Source: Streptomyces genisteinicus (GTDB taxonomy: Bacteria; Actinomycetota; Actinomycetes; Streptomycetales; Streptomycetaceae). From it: DNA of 64,000 nucleotides. The first letter of the stretch is position 1. Each line of letters starts with the position of its first letter. Both the position numbers and the translations under genes were made by a program. The stretch is taken from contig NZ_CP060825.1 in assembly GCF_014489615.1 (NCBI RefSeq), positions 2,459,501 through 2,523,500 of the forward strand, written 5' to 3'. Below the pieces are notes generated by a model, which worked only from the letters and a program-made list of their open reading frames with translations, was not told where the DNA came from and made no database searches. Positions 1 to 10,085 of the stretch are shown piece by piece.

Positions 1-2515
1 GGTCCATGACCACGAGGTGGGTGCAGGACTGCTCCACCTCCGAGAGGAGGTGGCTGGAGACGATGACGGTCCGGCCACCGGCGGCGTACCGGATCATCAC
101 GTCCCGCATCTCGCGGATCTGCGGCGGGTCGAGTCCGTTGGTCGGCTCGTCGAGGATCAGCAGGTCGGGGAGGCCCAGCATGGCCTGGGCGATGGCGAGC
201 CGCTGCCGCATGCCCTGCGAGTACGTGCGGACGGCGCGGGCCAGTGCGTCGCCGAGGCCCGCGATCTCCAGTGCCTCCTCCATGCGGGCGTCGCCCGCCG
301 GCCGGCCGGTCGCCCGCCAGTAGAGCTCCAGGTTCTCCCGGCCCGACAGGTGCGGGAGGAAGCCCGCGCCCTCGACGAAGGCGCCGACCCGGGAGAGCAC
401 CGGCGCGCCGGGCCGGATGGCGTGGCCGAAGACCCTGATCTCGCCCTCGTCGGGGCGGATCAGGCCCATCAGCATCCGCAGGGTGGTCGTCTTGCCCGCT
501 CCGTTGGGGCCGAGGAGGCCGAGGACCTGGCCCTTCTCGACGCGGAACGAGAGATCGCGCACGGCGTACCGGTCGGTGGACCTGGCGTACTTCTTGGTGA
601 GTCCGGTGATCTCCAGCGGCACGCCGGCGCGGTCCGGGTCGGGCGCGGGGGCGACGGCCCGGCGGCGGGCGGTGAGCAGCAGGGCCGCGGCCACGATCAC
701 GCCGGCGACGGGCAGCGCCCAGACCCACCAGGCGAGCCCGGCTGCCTGGGTCCGCACGGACGGGGCGGTCGGGACGGTCAGCGGGCCGTCGGCGGAGACG
801 GTGTACGTGGCGGGCTCCGCCGGGGAGGCGTAGCCGAGGTCGGTCGCGGACAGGACGACGCGCAGCCGGTGGCCGGCGTCCGCCTCGTGGTCGATCGCGG
901 GGAGCCGGAGGGTGACCTTGCGGCCTTCGCGGGCGTCCTCGATCCGGACCGGGGCGACGAGCTGCGAGGGCAGCACCTGGCGCCGGCCGTCGGGGGCGAC
1001 GTCGTAGACCTTGCCGAAGAGGACCGCCTCCCCGGTGTCCGACGCCACCGTGACGGTGACCTGCGGGGTGCCGGTGATGCGGGTGGTCGCGGGGAGCGGC
1101 GCGGTGGTGAACGACGCCGACTGGCCGGGGAAGTCCAGGGAGATGCCGACGCCGAGCGAGGAGAGGGCGCCCGCTCCGCCGGTCAGGCCGGGGACGGCGG
1201 AGACCGACGGCGGGCTGGCGCCGGCCGGGTTGGCGAAGGTCTGCTCGCGGCCGGTCAGGGGGATCGTGACCGGCCCGCTGCCGAGTCCGGGGTAGCGGTC
1301 GGCGCTCGCGCCGCGCAGTTGTGCCCGGCCGTCGGTGGAGTCGACGCCTCCGGTGCGGCTGACCCGGAACGCGGGGCCGGTGGCGGCGCTCTCGTCCTCC
1401 TTGAGGTAGCGGTCGAACCAGTCGGAGATGCGGGCCTCGACGCGCGCCGTCTCGCGGTCGCCGCCGTCGTGGCCGCCGGAGATCCAGTCGACGGCGACGG
1501 GTGCGCCGCCCGCGGCGACGGCCTTCGCGATGGCGTCCGCGTGGGTGAGCGGGAACAGGGAGTCCGACTGCCCCTGGACGACGAGGGCGGGGACCTTGAT
1601 CCGGTCGGCGACGGCGGAGGGGCTGCGTTCCTCCAGGAGCCGCCGGGCCTCGGCGTCGGGGCGGCCGGAGACCGCGACGCGTTCGTACATGGCGCACAGC
1701 TGCGGCTGGAACCGGCCGCAGACGGAGGGGTTGCGGGGCGCGGAGCCGTCGGCGCCGGGCGCGCCGGCCGCCGGGGCCTGTCCGTCGCCGGGCGACGCGC
1801 CGTCGCGCTGCGCGTCGCCGGGGGTCCCGCCGCCGGGGCCGTCGCCGTCGGTGCTCTCGCCGTCGGGGGCGGGTGCGTCGGTGAGGCCGCCGCCGGCCGC
1901 GGAGCCGGTCGTGAAGAAGATCCCGGCCCAGAGCTTCTTGAACACGCCGTCCGGGAACAGGGCGTCGGCGAGGTTCCAGTAGGTGATCTGGGGGGCGATG
2001 GCGTCGACCCGCTTGTCGTGGCCGGCGGCGAGCAGGGAGATCGCGCCGCCGTAGGAGGAGCCGGTGACGCCGACCCGCGGATCGCCGTCCGCGTCCAGTT
2101 CGACCTCGGGGCGCTCGGCGAGCCAGTCGATCAGCCGGGAGACGTCCCGGACCTCGTGCTCGGGGTCGTTGAGGCCGATCCGCCCGGTGGAGGAGCCGAA
2201 GCCACGGGCGGACCAGGTCAGCACGGCGTATCCGTCCCGCGCCAGCTTCTCCGCCTGGGCGCGGAGGTCGTCCTTGCTGCCGCCGAAGCCGTGGCCGATG
2301 AGGACGGCCGGCCGCCGCTCCGGTCCGCCCGCGGTGAAGTAGGAGGTGTCGATCTTCGCTCCGGGCATGGTGTGCACCCGGTCCTCGCGGTGCACGGCGG
2401 GCGTGCCGTCGTCCGCGACGGCCGTCCAGGTGCCCGCTCCGGCGAGGACCGCCAGGGCCGCGGCACCGGCGAACCATCGGCTCCGGGCTGCGGGCCGGGG
2501 AAGTCGGATCTTCAT
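1..2515 (-). CDS. S15/CocE-like alpha/beta hydrolase fused to an ABC transporter ATPase (C-terminus cut by window edge)
   Basis: About 838 residues are visible and the frame runs off the left edge. Residues 1-25 look like a signal peptide. An alpha/beta hydrolase follows, with the nucleophile elbow GSSYGG near residue 152 and a CocE/NonD-like jelly-roll region to about residue 580. A Gly/Ala/Pro/Asp-rich loop interrupts the hydrolase around residues 205-255. A single membrane segment (AWWVWALPVAGVIVAAALLL) lies near residue 600. From about residue 635 there is an ABC nucleotide-binding domain with Walker A GPNGAGKTT, signature YSQGMRQR, Walker B LLILDEPTNGLDP and an H-loop SSHLL. The predicted layout is an extracytoplasmic hydrolase tethered to a cytoplasmic ATPase. 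Start is the ATG at 2515. A permease partner, if any, lies outside the window. Domain calls are firm; substrate is unknown. Confidence 0.85.
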   Translation of the reverse strand, partial: MKIRLPRPAARSRWFAGAAALAVLAGAGTWTAVADDGTPAVHREDRVHTMPGAKIDTSYFTAGGPERRPAVLIGHGFGGSKDDLRAQAEKLARDGYAVLTWSARGFGSSTGRIGLNDPEHEVRDVSRLIDWLAERPEVELDADGDPRVGVTGSSYGGAISLLAAGHDKRVDAIAPQITYWNLADALFPDGVFKKLWAGIFFTTGSAAGGGLTDAPAPDGESTDGDGPGGGTPGDAQRDGASPGDGQAPAAGAPGADGSAPRNPSVCGRFQPQLCAMYERVAVSGRPDAEARRLLEERSPSAVADRIKVPALVVQGQSDSLFPLTHADAIAKAVAAGGAPVAVDWISGGHDGGDRETARVEARISDWFDRYLKEDESAATGPAFRVSRTGGVDSTDGRAQLRGASADRYPGLGSGPVTIPLTGREQTFANPAGASPPSVSAVPGLTGGAGALSSLGVGISLDFPGQSASFTTAPLPATTRITGTPQVTVTVASDTGEAVLFGKVYDVAPDGRRQVLPSQLVAPVRIEDAREGRKVTLRLPAIDHEADAGHRLRVVLSATDLGYASPAEPATYTVSADGPLTVPTAPSVRTQAAGLAWWVWALPVAGVIVAAALLLTARRRAVAPAPDPDRAGVPLEITGLTKKYARSTDRYAVRDLSFRVEKGQVLGLLGPNGAGKTTTLRMLMGLIRPDEGEIRVFGHAIRPGAPVLSRVGAFVEGAGFLPHLSGRENLELYWRATGRPAGDARMEEALEIAGLGDALARAVRTYSQGMRQRLAIAQAMLGLPDLLILDEPTNGLDPPQIREMRDVMIRYAAGGRTVIVSSHLLSEVEQSCTHLVVMD

Positions 2516-2881
2516 GTCTGAACCCTAAGCGCACCGCCTGTGTGCCCTCCGCTGACGCCAGTCGGAACCGGAAGGCCTCCTGAGGTAGTACAACCCGCCC
2601 GCGGCATACACCAGACGCGGTATCCGGAAGGGGCGGCCGGACCTCCACCGGGCGGGCATCGAAGCTGCACACGCCGGTACGACAGCCGATGGAGGGGCAA
2701 CTTCCGTTTCCTGCGTTCCCGTTGGGGACGGCGGGCGGGCGGCGGGCGCGAGCGACGCTTCCGTTGTGCCGCAGGTCACATCACGGGGTGCAGGTCGGGG
2801 CGCTCGCTCCGCGCCCGGCACGATGTCCGCCCCGCCCGCCCGTTCCGTGAACGGTCACCTGTGCCTTGCGCGGGGCGAGTT
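2516..2881. other. Intergenic, no gene recognised
   Basis: This stretch lies upstream of the minus-strand hydrolase-ABC gene. It should hold that gene's promoter, but no convincing -35/-10 pair, repeat or conserved short gene was seen. Open frames here are GC-driven and lack ribosome binding sites. Confidence 0.5.
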
Positions 2882-2902
2882 CGGCGGGCGGGGCGCCCGC
2901 CG
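2882..2902 (-). terminator. Hairpin terminator after the DUF4291 gene
   Basis: An 8-bp perfect inverted repeat (CGGCGGGC / GCCCGCCG, 5-nt loop) lies just past the stop codon of the minus-strand DUF4291 gene. There is no T-tract, as is usual for streptomycete terminators. Confidence 0.5.
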
Positions 2903-2911
2903 GGCGGCGGG

Positions 2912-3583
2912 TCACGGCGCGACGAGGCGCCCGAGGAGTCCGGGACCCGCAGGGTACGGCCGTTCCACGGGCAGCAGCCGGGCCGCCGCCGGCAGGTCCC
3001 CCGCACGCACCAGGGCGTGGACCTCGCGGGCGAGCGGGGTCACATCGGTGATCGACACCGTCCACTCGTCCGCGTACAGCCGGGCCGCCTCGCCCGCGAG
3101 TCCCAGTTGCAGCGAGCGGAACGGCAGGGGCGCGAGACGCAGATCCCGCTCCGGGTCCCACTGCACCCGGGCCGGCGAGCGGCGGAGCTCCCGCTGCCAC
3201 GCCGCCCGGTCGTCGTGAAGGCCGCGCACGTAGTGCGACAGGCAGGCGTGGCGCAGGGCCCATTCGAAGCCGTCCCGCCGGATCTCCACGGCGAGCACGG
3301 TCTCCTGACCCGGCTTGGCCGCCCAGCCGCAGCGGTACATCATCCACAGGAAGGACGGTTTGATCCACGTCATCCGGTCCCGCTTCCACTCCGCCGGGAA
3401 CCGGCCCTCGCGGGCGGCCGGGCCGCCGATCCCGGGGCGGTACGCCTGGTAGACGGTGACGGTCTCCTCCGTGTGGCGGGCGCGGATGCGGTACTTCGGC
3501 TCGTCGGACAGGGGGTGTTCGGGCTCGTCGGAGACGCGGTACTCCGGCTCGTCGGACACGCGGTGTTCGGGCTCGTCGGACAT
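2912..3583 (-). CDS. DUF4291 family protein with N-terminal octapeptide repeats
   Basis: The 223-residue product carries DUF4291 hallmarks: VYQAYRPGIGG, RMTWIKPSFLWMMYR, GQETVLAVEI and GFEWALRHACLSHY. The family is widespread in bacteria and fungi and has no established function. The first ~32 residues are four tandem copies of an 8-residue unit, SDEPE(H/Y)R(V), encoded by a 24-nt DNA repeat. The last copy runs into the normal DUF4291 start (YRIRA). The ATG at 3583 has GGAGG eight bases upstream; a GTG at 3592 is an alternative. It is monocistronic between two hairpins. Family assignment is strong; role unknown. Confidence 0.8.
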   Translation of the reverse strand: MSDEPEHRVSDEPEYRVSDEPEHPLSDEPKYRIRARHTEETVTVYQAYRPGIGGPAAREGRFPAEWKRDRMTWIKPSFLWMMYRCGWAAKPGQETVLAVEIRRDGFEWALRHACLSHYVRGLHDDRAAWQRELRRSPARVQWDPERDLRLAPLPFRSLQLGLAGEAARLYADEWTVSITDVTPLAREVHALVRAGDLPAAARLLPVERPYPAGPGLLGRLVAP

Positions 3584-3584
3584 G
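3488..3584. repeat. 24-bp tandem repeat encoding SDEPE(H/Y)RV units
   Basis: About four imperfect 24-nt units (core ggctcgtcgga) are arranged head to tail in frame at the 5' end of the DUF4291 gene. The units differ mostly at the His/Tyr codon. Copy number could vary between strains without breaking the frame. Confidence 0.7.
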
Positions 3585-3643
3585 CGGTCCACCCTCCGGC
3601 TCCGTGCCGTGCCGACGCCACCGGTTTACCGCCGGGACGGCCT

Positions 3644-3686
3644 GCTGCCTCCTGGCGCGGCCCTTGCGGGCGGCCCAGGAGGCAGC
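3644..3686 (-). terminator. Terminator of the inositol operon
   Basis: A 12-bp perfect inverted repeat (GCTGCCTCCTGG / CCAGGAGGCAGC) with a GC-rich interior lies 60-100 bp beyond the stop of the methylmalonate-semialdehyde dehydrogenase gene, the last gene of the minus-strand operon. Confidence 0.6.
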
Positions 3687-3746
3687 GGCGGGTGCGGGTG
3701 GCCGCGACGGCCGGCGGTGCCGGCGGTGTCAGCACGGCCAGTGGCG

Positions 3747-5249
<1,503 letters not shown>

Positions 5250-5272
5250 GGCGAAAAGCTCCTTCGCGTCCT

Positions 5273-7153
5273 TCAGAGATGGCGTCGCCGGGCGGCGGCG
5301 TGCCGGTCGTACTCCTCGCGCGCCGTGACCGCCGCCGGGCGGGCCGCGGTCTCGGCCACCGGAACATCCCACCATGCCTGCGCCCCGGGCGGGCCCGACA
5401 CAGTGTCGGGCATTGCGGTCTCCGTGTAGACACATGTGGGCACGGTCGCCTCCCTGGCCTCGGCCAGGGCTTCCCGCAGGTCACCGATGGTCGCGGCGCG
5501 GATCACCCGCATGCCGAGGGAGGCCGCGTTGGCCGCCAGGTCGACGGGCAGCGGCGCGCCGTCGAAGGCCCGCCCGGGGCCGGTGCGCTGCCGGTAGGCG
5601 GTGCCGAAGCGCTCGCCGCCGACCGCCTCGGAGAGCCCGCCGATGGAGGCGTAGCCGTGGTTCTGGAGGACGACCAGGCGGAACGGGACGCCCTCCTGGA
5701 CGGCGGTGACGATCTCGGTCGGGTTCATCAGGTAGGTGCCGTCGCCGACCAGGGCCCACACCGGGCGTCCGGGAGCGGCCATCGCCACGCCGATCGCCGC
5801 CGGGATCTCGTAGCCCATGCAGGAGTAGCCGTACTCGACGTGGTACTGGTCGGCCGAGCGGGCGCGCCACAGCTTGTGGAGGTCGCCGGGGAGCGAACCG
5901 GCGGCGTTGATCAGGATGTCGTCCCCGGTGACCAGTGCGTCGAGGAGGCCGAGGACCTGCGCCTGGGTCGGCGGCAGGCCGGGGTCGGGCGCGGCGAACG
6001 CCGCGGTGACCCGCTGCTCCCACGCCGTCTTCTCCGCGCGGTACGCGGCCTCGTGGGCGGGGTCGACCCGGTGCCCGGCGAGCCCCTCGGTGAGGGCGGC
6101 GAGGGCCGCCCGGGCGTCGGCGACGAGGGGAAGGGCGGAGAGCTTGTGGGCGTCGAAGCCGGCGACGTTGATGTTGAGGAAGCGGACGCCGGGGTCCTGG
6201 AAGAGGGTGCCGGAGGCGGTGGTGAAGTCGGTGAAGCGGGTGCCGACGCCGATCACCAGGTCGGCGGTGCGGGCGAGGGCGTCGGCGGTGGCGGTGCCGG
6301 TGTGTCCGATGCCGCCCACGTCGGCCGGATGGTCGTGGGGCAGGGAGCCCTTGCCGGCCTGGGTGGAGGCGACGGGCACCCCGGTGGCCTCCGCGAACGC
6401 CGCCAGGGCGGCCTCCGCCCCGCTGTGGTGCACTCCGCCGCCCGCCACGAGCAGCGGCCTGCGGGCCGCGCGCACCGCGCGCACCGCGTCGGCCAGCGCC
6501 TCCGGGTCGGGGGGCGGTGCGGTGATCCGCCACACCCGCTCGGCGAAGAACTCCTCGGGCCAGTCGTACGCCTCGGCCTGCACGTCCTGCGGCAGCGCGA
6601 GCGTCACGGCCCCGGTCTGCGCCGGGTCGGTGAGCACCCGCATCGCCTGGAGGGCGGCGGGGATCAGCGCCTCGGGACGGGTGACGCGGTCGAAGAAGCG
6701 GGAGACGGGACGCAGCGCGTCGTTGACCGAGACGTCGCCCGCGTACGGCACCTCCAGCTGCTGGAGGACGGGGTCGGCGGGCCGGGTGGCGAACACGTCC
6801 CCGGGCAGCAGGAGTACGGGCAGGTGGTTGACGGTGGCGAGGGCGGCGCCGGTGACGAGGTTGGTGGCGCCCGGGCCGATGGAGGTGGTGACGGCGTGGG
6901 CGGACAGCCTGCGGGACTGGCGGGCGTACCCGACGGCCGCGTGCACCATGGCCTGTTCGCTGCGGCCCTGGACGAACGGCATCCCGTCCGCGGACTCCAG
7001 CAGCGCCTGGCCGATGCCGGCGACGTTGCCGTGGCCGAAGATGCCCCAGGTGGCGGCGATGAGCCGGTGCCGTTCGCCGTCCCGCTCGGTGTACTGGGCG
7101 GTCAGGAAGCGCACCAGGGCCTGGGCGGTGGTGAGGCGTCGTGCCGGACTCAT
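5273..7153 (-). CDS. iolD: 3D-(3,5/4)-trihydroxycyclohexane-1,2-dione hydrolase (IolD)
   Basis: A 626-residue thiamine-diphosphate enzyme with the three-domain acetolactate-synthase fold. The N-terminal part has the cofactor-activating region (HAAVGYARQSRRL and SIGPGATNLVTGAA), and the C-terminal GDGTYLMNPTEI motif near residue 470 binds Mg-TPP. IolD opens the inositol-derived diketone ring to give 5-deoxy-glucuronate. It is long compared with acetolactate synthases (~560), as IolD proteins are. ATG at 7153 overlaps the iolB stop (ATGA) and has AAGGG upstream. Neighbours iolB and mmsA are adjacent pathway steps, so confidence is high. Confidence 0.93.
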   Translation of the reverse strand: MSPARRLTTAQALVRFLTAQYTERDGERHRLIAATWGIFGHGNVAGIGQALLESADGMPFVQGRSEQAMVHAAVGYARQSRRLSAHAVTTSIGPGATNLVTGAALATVNHLPVLLLPGDVFATRPADPVLQQLEVPYAGDVSVNDALRPVSRFFDRVTRPEALIPAALQAMRVLTDPAQTGAVTLALPQDVQAEAYDWPEEFFAERVWRITAPPPDPEALADAVRAVRAARRPLLVAGGGVHHSGAEAALAAFAEATGVPVASTQAGKGSLPHDHPADVGGIGHTGTATADALARTADLVIGVGTRFTDFTTASGTLFQDPGVRFLNINVAGFDAHKLSALPLVADARAALAALTEGLAGHRVDPAHEAAYRAEKTAWEQRVTAAFAAPDPGLPPTQAQVLGLLDALVTGDDILINAAGSLPGDLHKLWRARSADQYHVEYGYSCMGYEIPAAIGVAMAAPGRPVWALVGDGTYLMNPTEIVTAVQEGVPFRLVVLQNHGYASIGGLSEAVGGERFGTAYRQRTGPGRAFDGAPLPVDLAANAASLGMRVIRAATIGDLREALAEAREATVPTCVYTETAMPDTVSGPPGAQAWWDVPVAETAARPAAVTAREEYDRHAAARRRHL

Positions 7154-7983
7154 CGGTAGCCCTTCGTCCCGTCGGTGAGGTGGCCGGGGTGGAAGCGGAT
7201 CAGCCACTCCCGCTCGGCGCCCGGCCCCGCCATCACGTTGAGGTAGTACATGGTGTGGCCGGGTTCGGCGATCGACGGCCCGTGCCAGCCGTCGGGGACG
7301 AGGACCACGTCACCGGTGCGGACCTCGGCGAGCAGGTCGGCGCCGCCGGGGCGGGACGGGGACACCCGCTGGTAGCCGGTGCCGCCGCGGTCGATCTCGA
7401 AGTAGTAGATCTCCTCCAGTTCGCTCTCCTCGCCCGGCAGGTGCTCGTCGTGCTTGTGGGGCGGGTAGGAGGACCAGTGGCCGCCGGGGGTGAGGACCTC
7501 GACGGCGATCAGCCGGTCGCAGTCGAAGGAGCCGGCGGCCGCGAAGTTGTGGACCCGCCGGGCCTGCATGCCGCTGCCGCGGGCCTCGACGGGTACCTCC
7601 GGCGCGGGGCCGTAGCGAGCGGGGAGTCGACGCTCGCACCTCGCTCCTGCCAGGGCGAAGCGGCCTCCCGCACCGGAGGCGATCAGGGCATGGGCGTCGC
7701 GCGGCACATAGGCGAAGTCGCTCACTCCGCCGAACACACCGTCCCGCCCGTGCAGTTGGAACAACTCGCCGTGCGTGTGCACCGTACAGCCGCCGCCGAG
7801 CGGCAGCACGATCCACTCGCTGTCGCCCGTCTCCAGCCGGTGCGATCCGCCCGGGGGCAGTTCCAGCACCCGCAGGCTCGTGTACCCCCAGCCCGTGCGC
7901 GCCGGGCCGATGTCCACGGCGTACGGTCCGCCGGCCGTGCTGCCCGCCGGGAGGTGGAGGTCCGGCTTCTCGAAGTCGCTCAT
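7150..7983 (-). CDS. iolB: 5-deoxy-glucuronate isomerase (IolB)
   Basis: A 277-residue double-cupin protein. Family motifs include GWGYTSLRVLEL near the N-terminus, SYPPHKHDEH (metal-ligand histidines) and YYFEIDRGGTGYQRV followed by DVVLVPDGWHGPS. IolB isomerises 5-deoxy-glucuronate to 5-dehydro-2-deoxy-gluconate, the IolC substrate. ATG at 7983 follows an AAGAG ribosome site. Its stop overlaps the iolD start by four bases, indicating translational coupling. It sits between the Cgl0159-like gene and iolD, as expected for an actinobacterial iol operon. Confidence 0.93.
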   Translation of the reverse strand: MSDFEKPDLHLPAGSTAGGPYAVDIGPARTGWGYTSLRVLELPPGGSHRLETGDSEWIVLPLGGGCTVHTHGELFQLHGRDGVFGGVSDFAYVPRDAHALIASGAGGRFALAGARCERRLPARYGPAPEVPVEARGSGMQARRVHNFAAAGSFDCDRLIAVEVLTPGGHWSSYPPHKHDEHLPGEESELEEIYYFEIDRGGTGYQRVSPSRPGGADLLAEVRTGDVVLVPDGWHGPSIAEPGHTMYYLNVMAGPGAEREWLIRFHPGHLTDGTKGYR

Positions 7984-7999
7984 GTCTCTTGCGTACCCC

Positions 8000-8896
8000 C
8001 TACAGCAGCGCCACGGCCGCATCGACCGCGCCCGCCACGTCGCCGTCGGCCGGATACAGCAGCGCGCGCCCGGCGACCAGGCCCTGGACCGTGGGCAGTC
8101 GCAGTGCGGCGCTCCACCGTCCGAGCGCGGCGTCCGTGTCCGCGCCAGTGTCCCCACCGGTGTCTCCGCCGAGCAGGACGGCGGGGAGGGTGGAGGTCTC
8201 CATCACCGCGCGCATGTCGCCGGGGTCCTCGGTGACGGGCACCTTGAGCCAGGTGTACGCCGAGGTACCGCCGAGACCGGACGCTATGGCGACGGAACGC
8301 GCCACGGCCTCGGCGCCCAGATCGTTGCGCAGCATTCCGTCCCTGCGGTGACAGATGAACGGCTCCACGAAGACGGGGAGCTGACGCCCCGCCATCTCGT
8401 CGACGGCGCGGGCCGCGGCGGCGAGGGTGTCGAGGGAGGCGGGGTCGTCGTAGTCGATGCGGAGCAGCAGCTTGCCGGCGTCGAAACCGAGCCGTTCGAG
8501 GTCCTGGGCACGGTGGCCGGTGAAGCGGTCGTCGAGTTCGAAGGAGGCTCCGGCCAGGCCGCCGCGGTTCATGGAGCCCATGACGACCTTGTCGTCCAGT
8601 GCGCCGAGCAGCAGCAGGTCGTCGAGGATGTCGGCGGTGGCGAGGACGCCGTCGACGCCGGGGCGGGACAGGGCGAGGCAGAGCCGCTCCAGCAGGTCGA
8701 GGCGGTTGGCCATGGCGAGCGGGCGGTCACCGACGGCGAACGCGCCGCGGGCGGGATGGTCGGCGGCGACGATCATGAGCCGGCCGTGCTCGCCGAGCAG
8801 GCCGGAACGCCGGCGTCTGCGGCCGGCGGCTTCGGCGATGGCCTCGGGGTGCCGGGTGCGGATTCCGACGAGTTCGCCGATGTCGACCCGGCTCAT
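8000..8896 (-). CDS. Cgl0159-family (beta/alpha)8 protein, probable IolJ-type aldolase
   Basis: A 298-residue TIM-barrel protein that fits the Cgl0159 family seen in actinobacterial inositol clusters. Recognisable stretches are RLMIVAADHPARGAF, LLLRIDYDD, PVFVEPFICH and SAYTWLKVPV, with aldolase-like lysines. By position it is the likely 2-deoxy-5-keto-gluconate-6-phosphate aldolase. That reaction follows IolC and makes DHAP plus malonic semialdehyde for the downstream mmsA product. No classical IolJ is present in the operon. Start ATG at 8896 overlaps the iolC stop (ATGA), so the genes are coupled. Fold is confident; the exact reaction is inferred from context. Confidence 0.8.
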   Translation of the reverse strand: MSRVDIGELVGIRTRHPEAIAEAAGRRRRRSGLLGEHGRLMIVAADHPARGAFAVGDRPLAMANRLDLLERLCLALSRPGVDGVLATADILDDLLLLGALDDKVVMGSMNRGGLAGASFELDDRFTGHRAQDLERLGFDAGKLLLRIDYDDPASLDTLAAAARAVDEMAGRQLPVFVEPFICHRRDGMLRNDLGAEAVARSVAIASGLGGTSAYTWLKVPVTEDPGDMRAVMETSTLPAVLLGGDTGGDTGADTDAALGRWSAALRLPTVQGLVAGRALLYPADGDVAGAVDAAVALL

Positions 8897-9960
8897 GAGG
8901 GCGTCCCGTCGGGACCGGCGCCGGGACCGGCGGGGGGCGCGGCGGGGTGGTCGTCGGGGTGCTCCCGCGCCGCCTCGCGGCTGGGGTCGGGCGGGACGGG
9001 GCCTCCGGCGAGGACCTGGGCGACCTCGGCCTCGGACGGCATCGCCGAGGAGCAGGCGAGCCGGGCGGCGACCACGGCGCCCGCCGTGTTGGCGAAGCGC
9101 AGGGTCCGCTCCAGGTCCCATCCGGCGAGGAGCCCGTGGCACAGCGCGCCGCCGAAGGCGTCGCCCGCGCCCAGCCCGTTGACGACGTCCACCGGGACCG
9201 GGGGGACTTCGGCGCGGGTGCCGTCGCGATGGGCGGCGAGGACTCCTTCGGGCCCCCGCTTGACGACCGCGAGCTCCACTCCCGCGGCGAGCAGGGCTTC
9301 GGCGGCGGCGTGCGGATCGCTCTCGCCGGTCGCCACGGCGCACTCCTCGGCGTTGCCGACCGCGACGGTCGCGTGGGCCAGCGCCTGCGCGTAGTGACCG
9401 CGTGCGGTGGCGGGGTCGGACCAGAACACCGGGCGCCAGTCCAGGTCGAAGACGGTGGTGCCCGCCTTGGCCCGGTGGGCGAGCGCGGCCAGGGTCGCGG
9501 TGCGGCTCGGCTCGGCGCACAGTCCGGTGCCGGTCATCCAGAAGATCCGCGCCCGGCGGATCGGTTCGCGCTCCAGCTCGCCCTCCCTGATCTCCAGGTC
9601 GGGCGCCTTGGGCCGGCGGTAGAAGTAGAGGGGGAAGTCGTCGGGCGGGAAGATCTCGCAGAAGGTCACGGGTGTCGGGTACTCCTCGACCGAGGTCACC
9701 CAGCGGTCGTCCACGCCGAAGTCCCGCAGGGCGCGGTGGAGATACGTCCCGAAGGGGTCCTGGCCGGTGCGGGTGATCACGGCGGTGCGCCGGCCGAGCC
9801 GCGCGGCCGCCACCGCGACGTTGGACGGCGATCCGCCGAGGAACTTCCCGAAGGTGTCGACCCGTTCCAGCGGGACACCGGTGCGCAGGGGGTAGAGGTC
9901 CACCCCGATCCGGCCCATCGTGATCACGTCGTACGGCTGGAGGGCGTACGGCTGACTCAT
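8893..9960 (-). CDS. iolC: 5-dehydro-2-deoxygluconokinase (IolC)
   Basis: A 355-residue PfkB/ribokinase-family sugar kinase. It starts MSQPYALQPYDVITMGRIGVDLYP and has the substrate-side GGSPSNVAVA motif and the C-terminal anion-hole/catalytic motif NGLGAGDAFGGAL near residue 266. It phosphorylates 5-dehydro-2-deoxy-gluconate. It is the first gene of the minus-strand inositol operon; the last ~25 residues (Pro/Gly/Asp-rich) extend past the usual family end. ATG at 9960 has GGGAC upstream. Expression is presumably driven from the 125-bp divergent region shared with the IolE-like gene. Confidence 0.92.
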   Translation of the reverse strand: MSQPYALQPYDVITMGRIGVDLYPLRTGVPLERVDTFGKFLGGSPSNVAVAAARLGRRTAVITRTGQDPFGTYLHRALRDFGVDDRWVTSVEEYPTPVTFCEIFPPDDFPLYFYRRPKAPDLEIREGELEREPIRRARIFWMTGTGLCAEPSRTATLAALAHRAKAGTTVFDLDWRPVFWSDPATARGHYAQALAHATVAVGNAEECAVATGESDPHAAAEALLAAGVELAVVKRGPEGVLAAHRDGTRAEVPPVPVDVVNGLGAGDAFGGALCHGLLAGWDLERTLRFANTAGAVVAARLACSSAMPSEAEVAQVLAGGPVPPDPSREAAREHPDDHPAAPPAGPGAGPDGTPS

Positions 9961-10024
9961 ACGTGTCCCTTCGGTCAGGGGGTGTCCCCAGGTCTAGCCG
10001 TCCCCGGCGAACCCTGTCAACATT

Positions 10025-10054
10025 TTGTCCGGACATTCGGACCAAGCCTTGACA
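10025..10054. promoter_or_regulatory. Candidate operator and -35 between iolC and the IolE-like gene
   Basis: In the 125-bp divergent region an imperfect inverted repeat TTGTCCG-N6-CGGACCAA spans 10025-10045. It is followed by TTGACA at 10049-10054, a consensus -35 for the plus-strand gene whose ATG is at 10086. The close packing implies a repressor site over the promoter and a very short leader. No iol-type regulator is encoded next to it. Confidence 0.4.
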
Positions 10055-10085
10055 CCCTTCTCGGGCGGCCGGAAAGCTGACGGCC

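Noticed and set aside
17..2521. Long open frame on the plus strand opposite the hydrolase-ABC gene
   Set aside because: No family resemblance, Gly/Arg/Asp-rich GC artefact; the minus frame has clear catalytic and Walker motifs.
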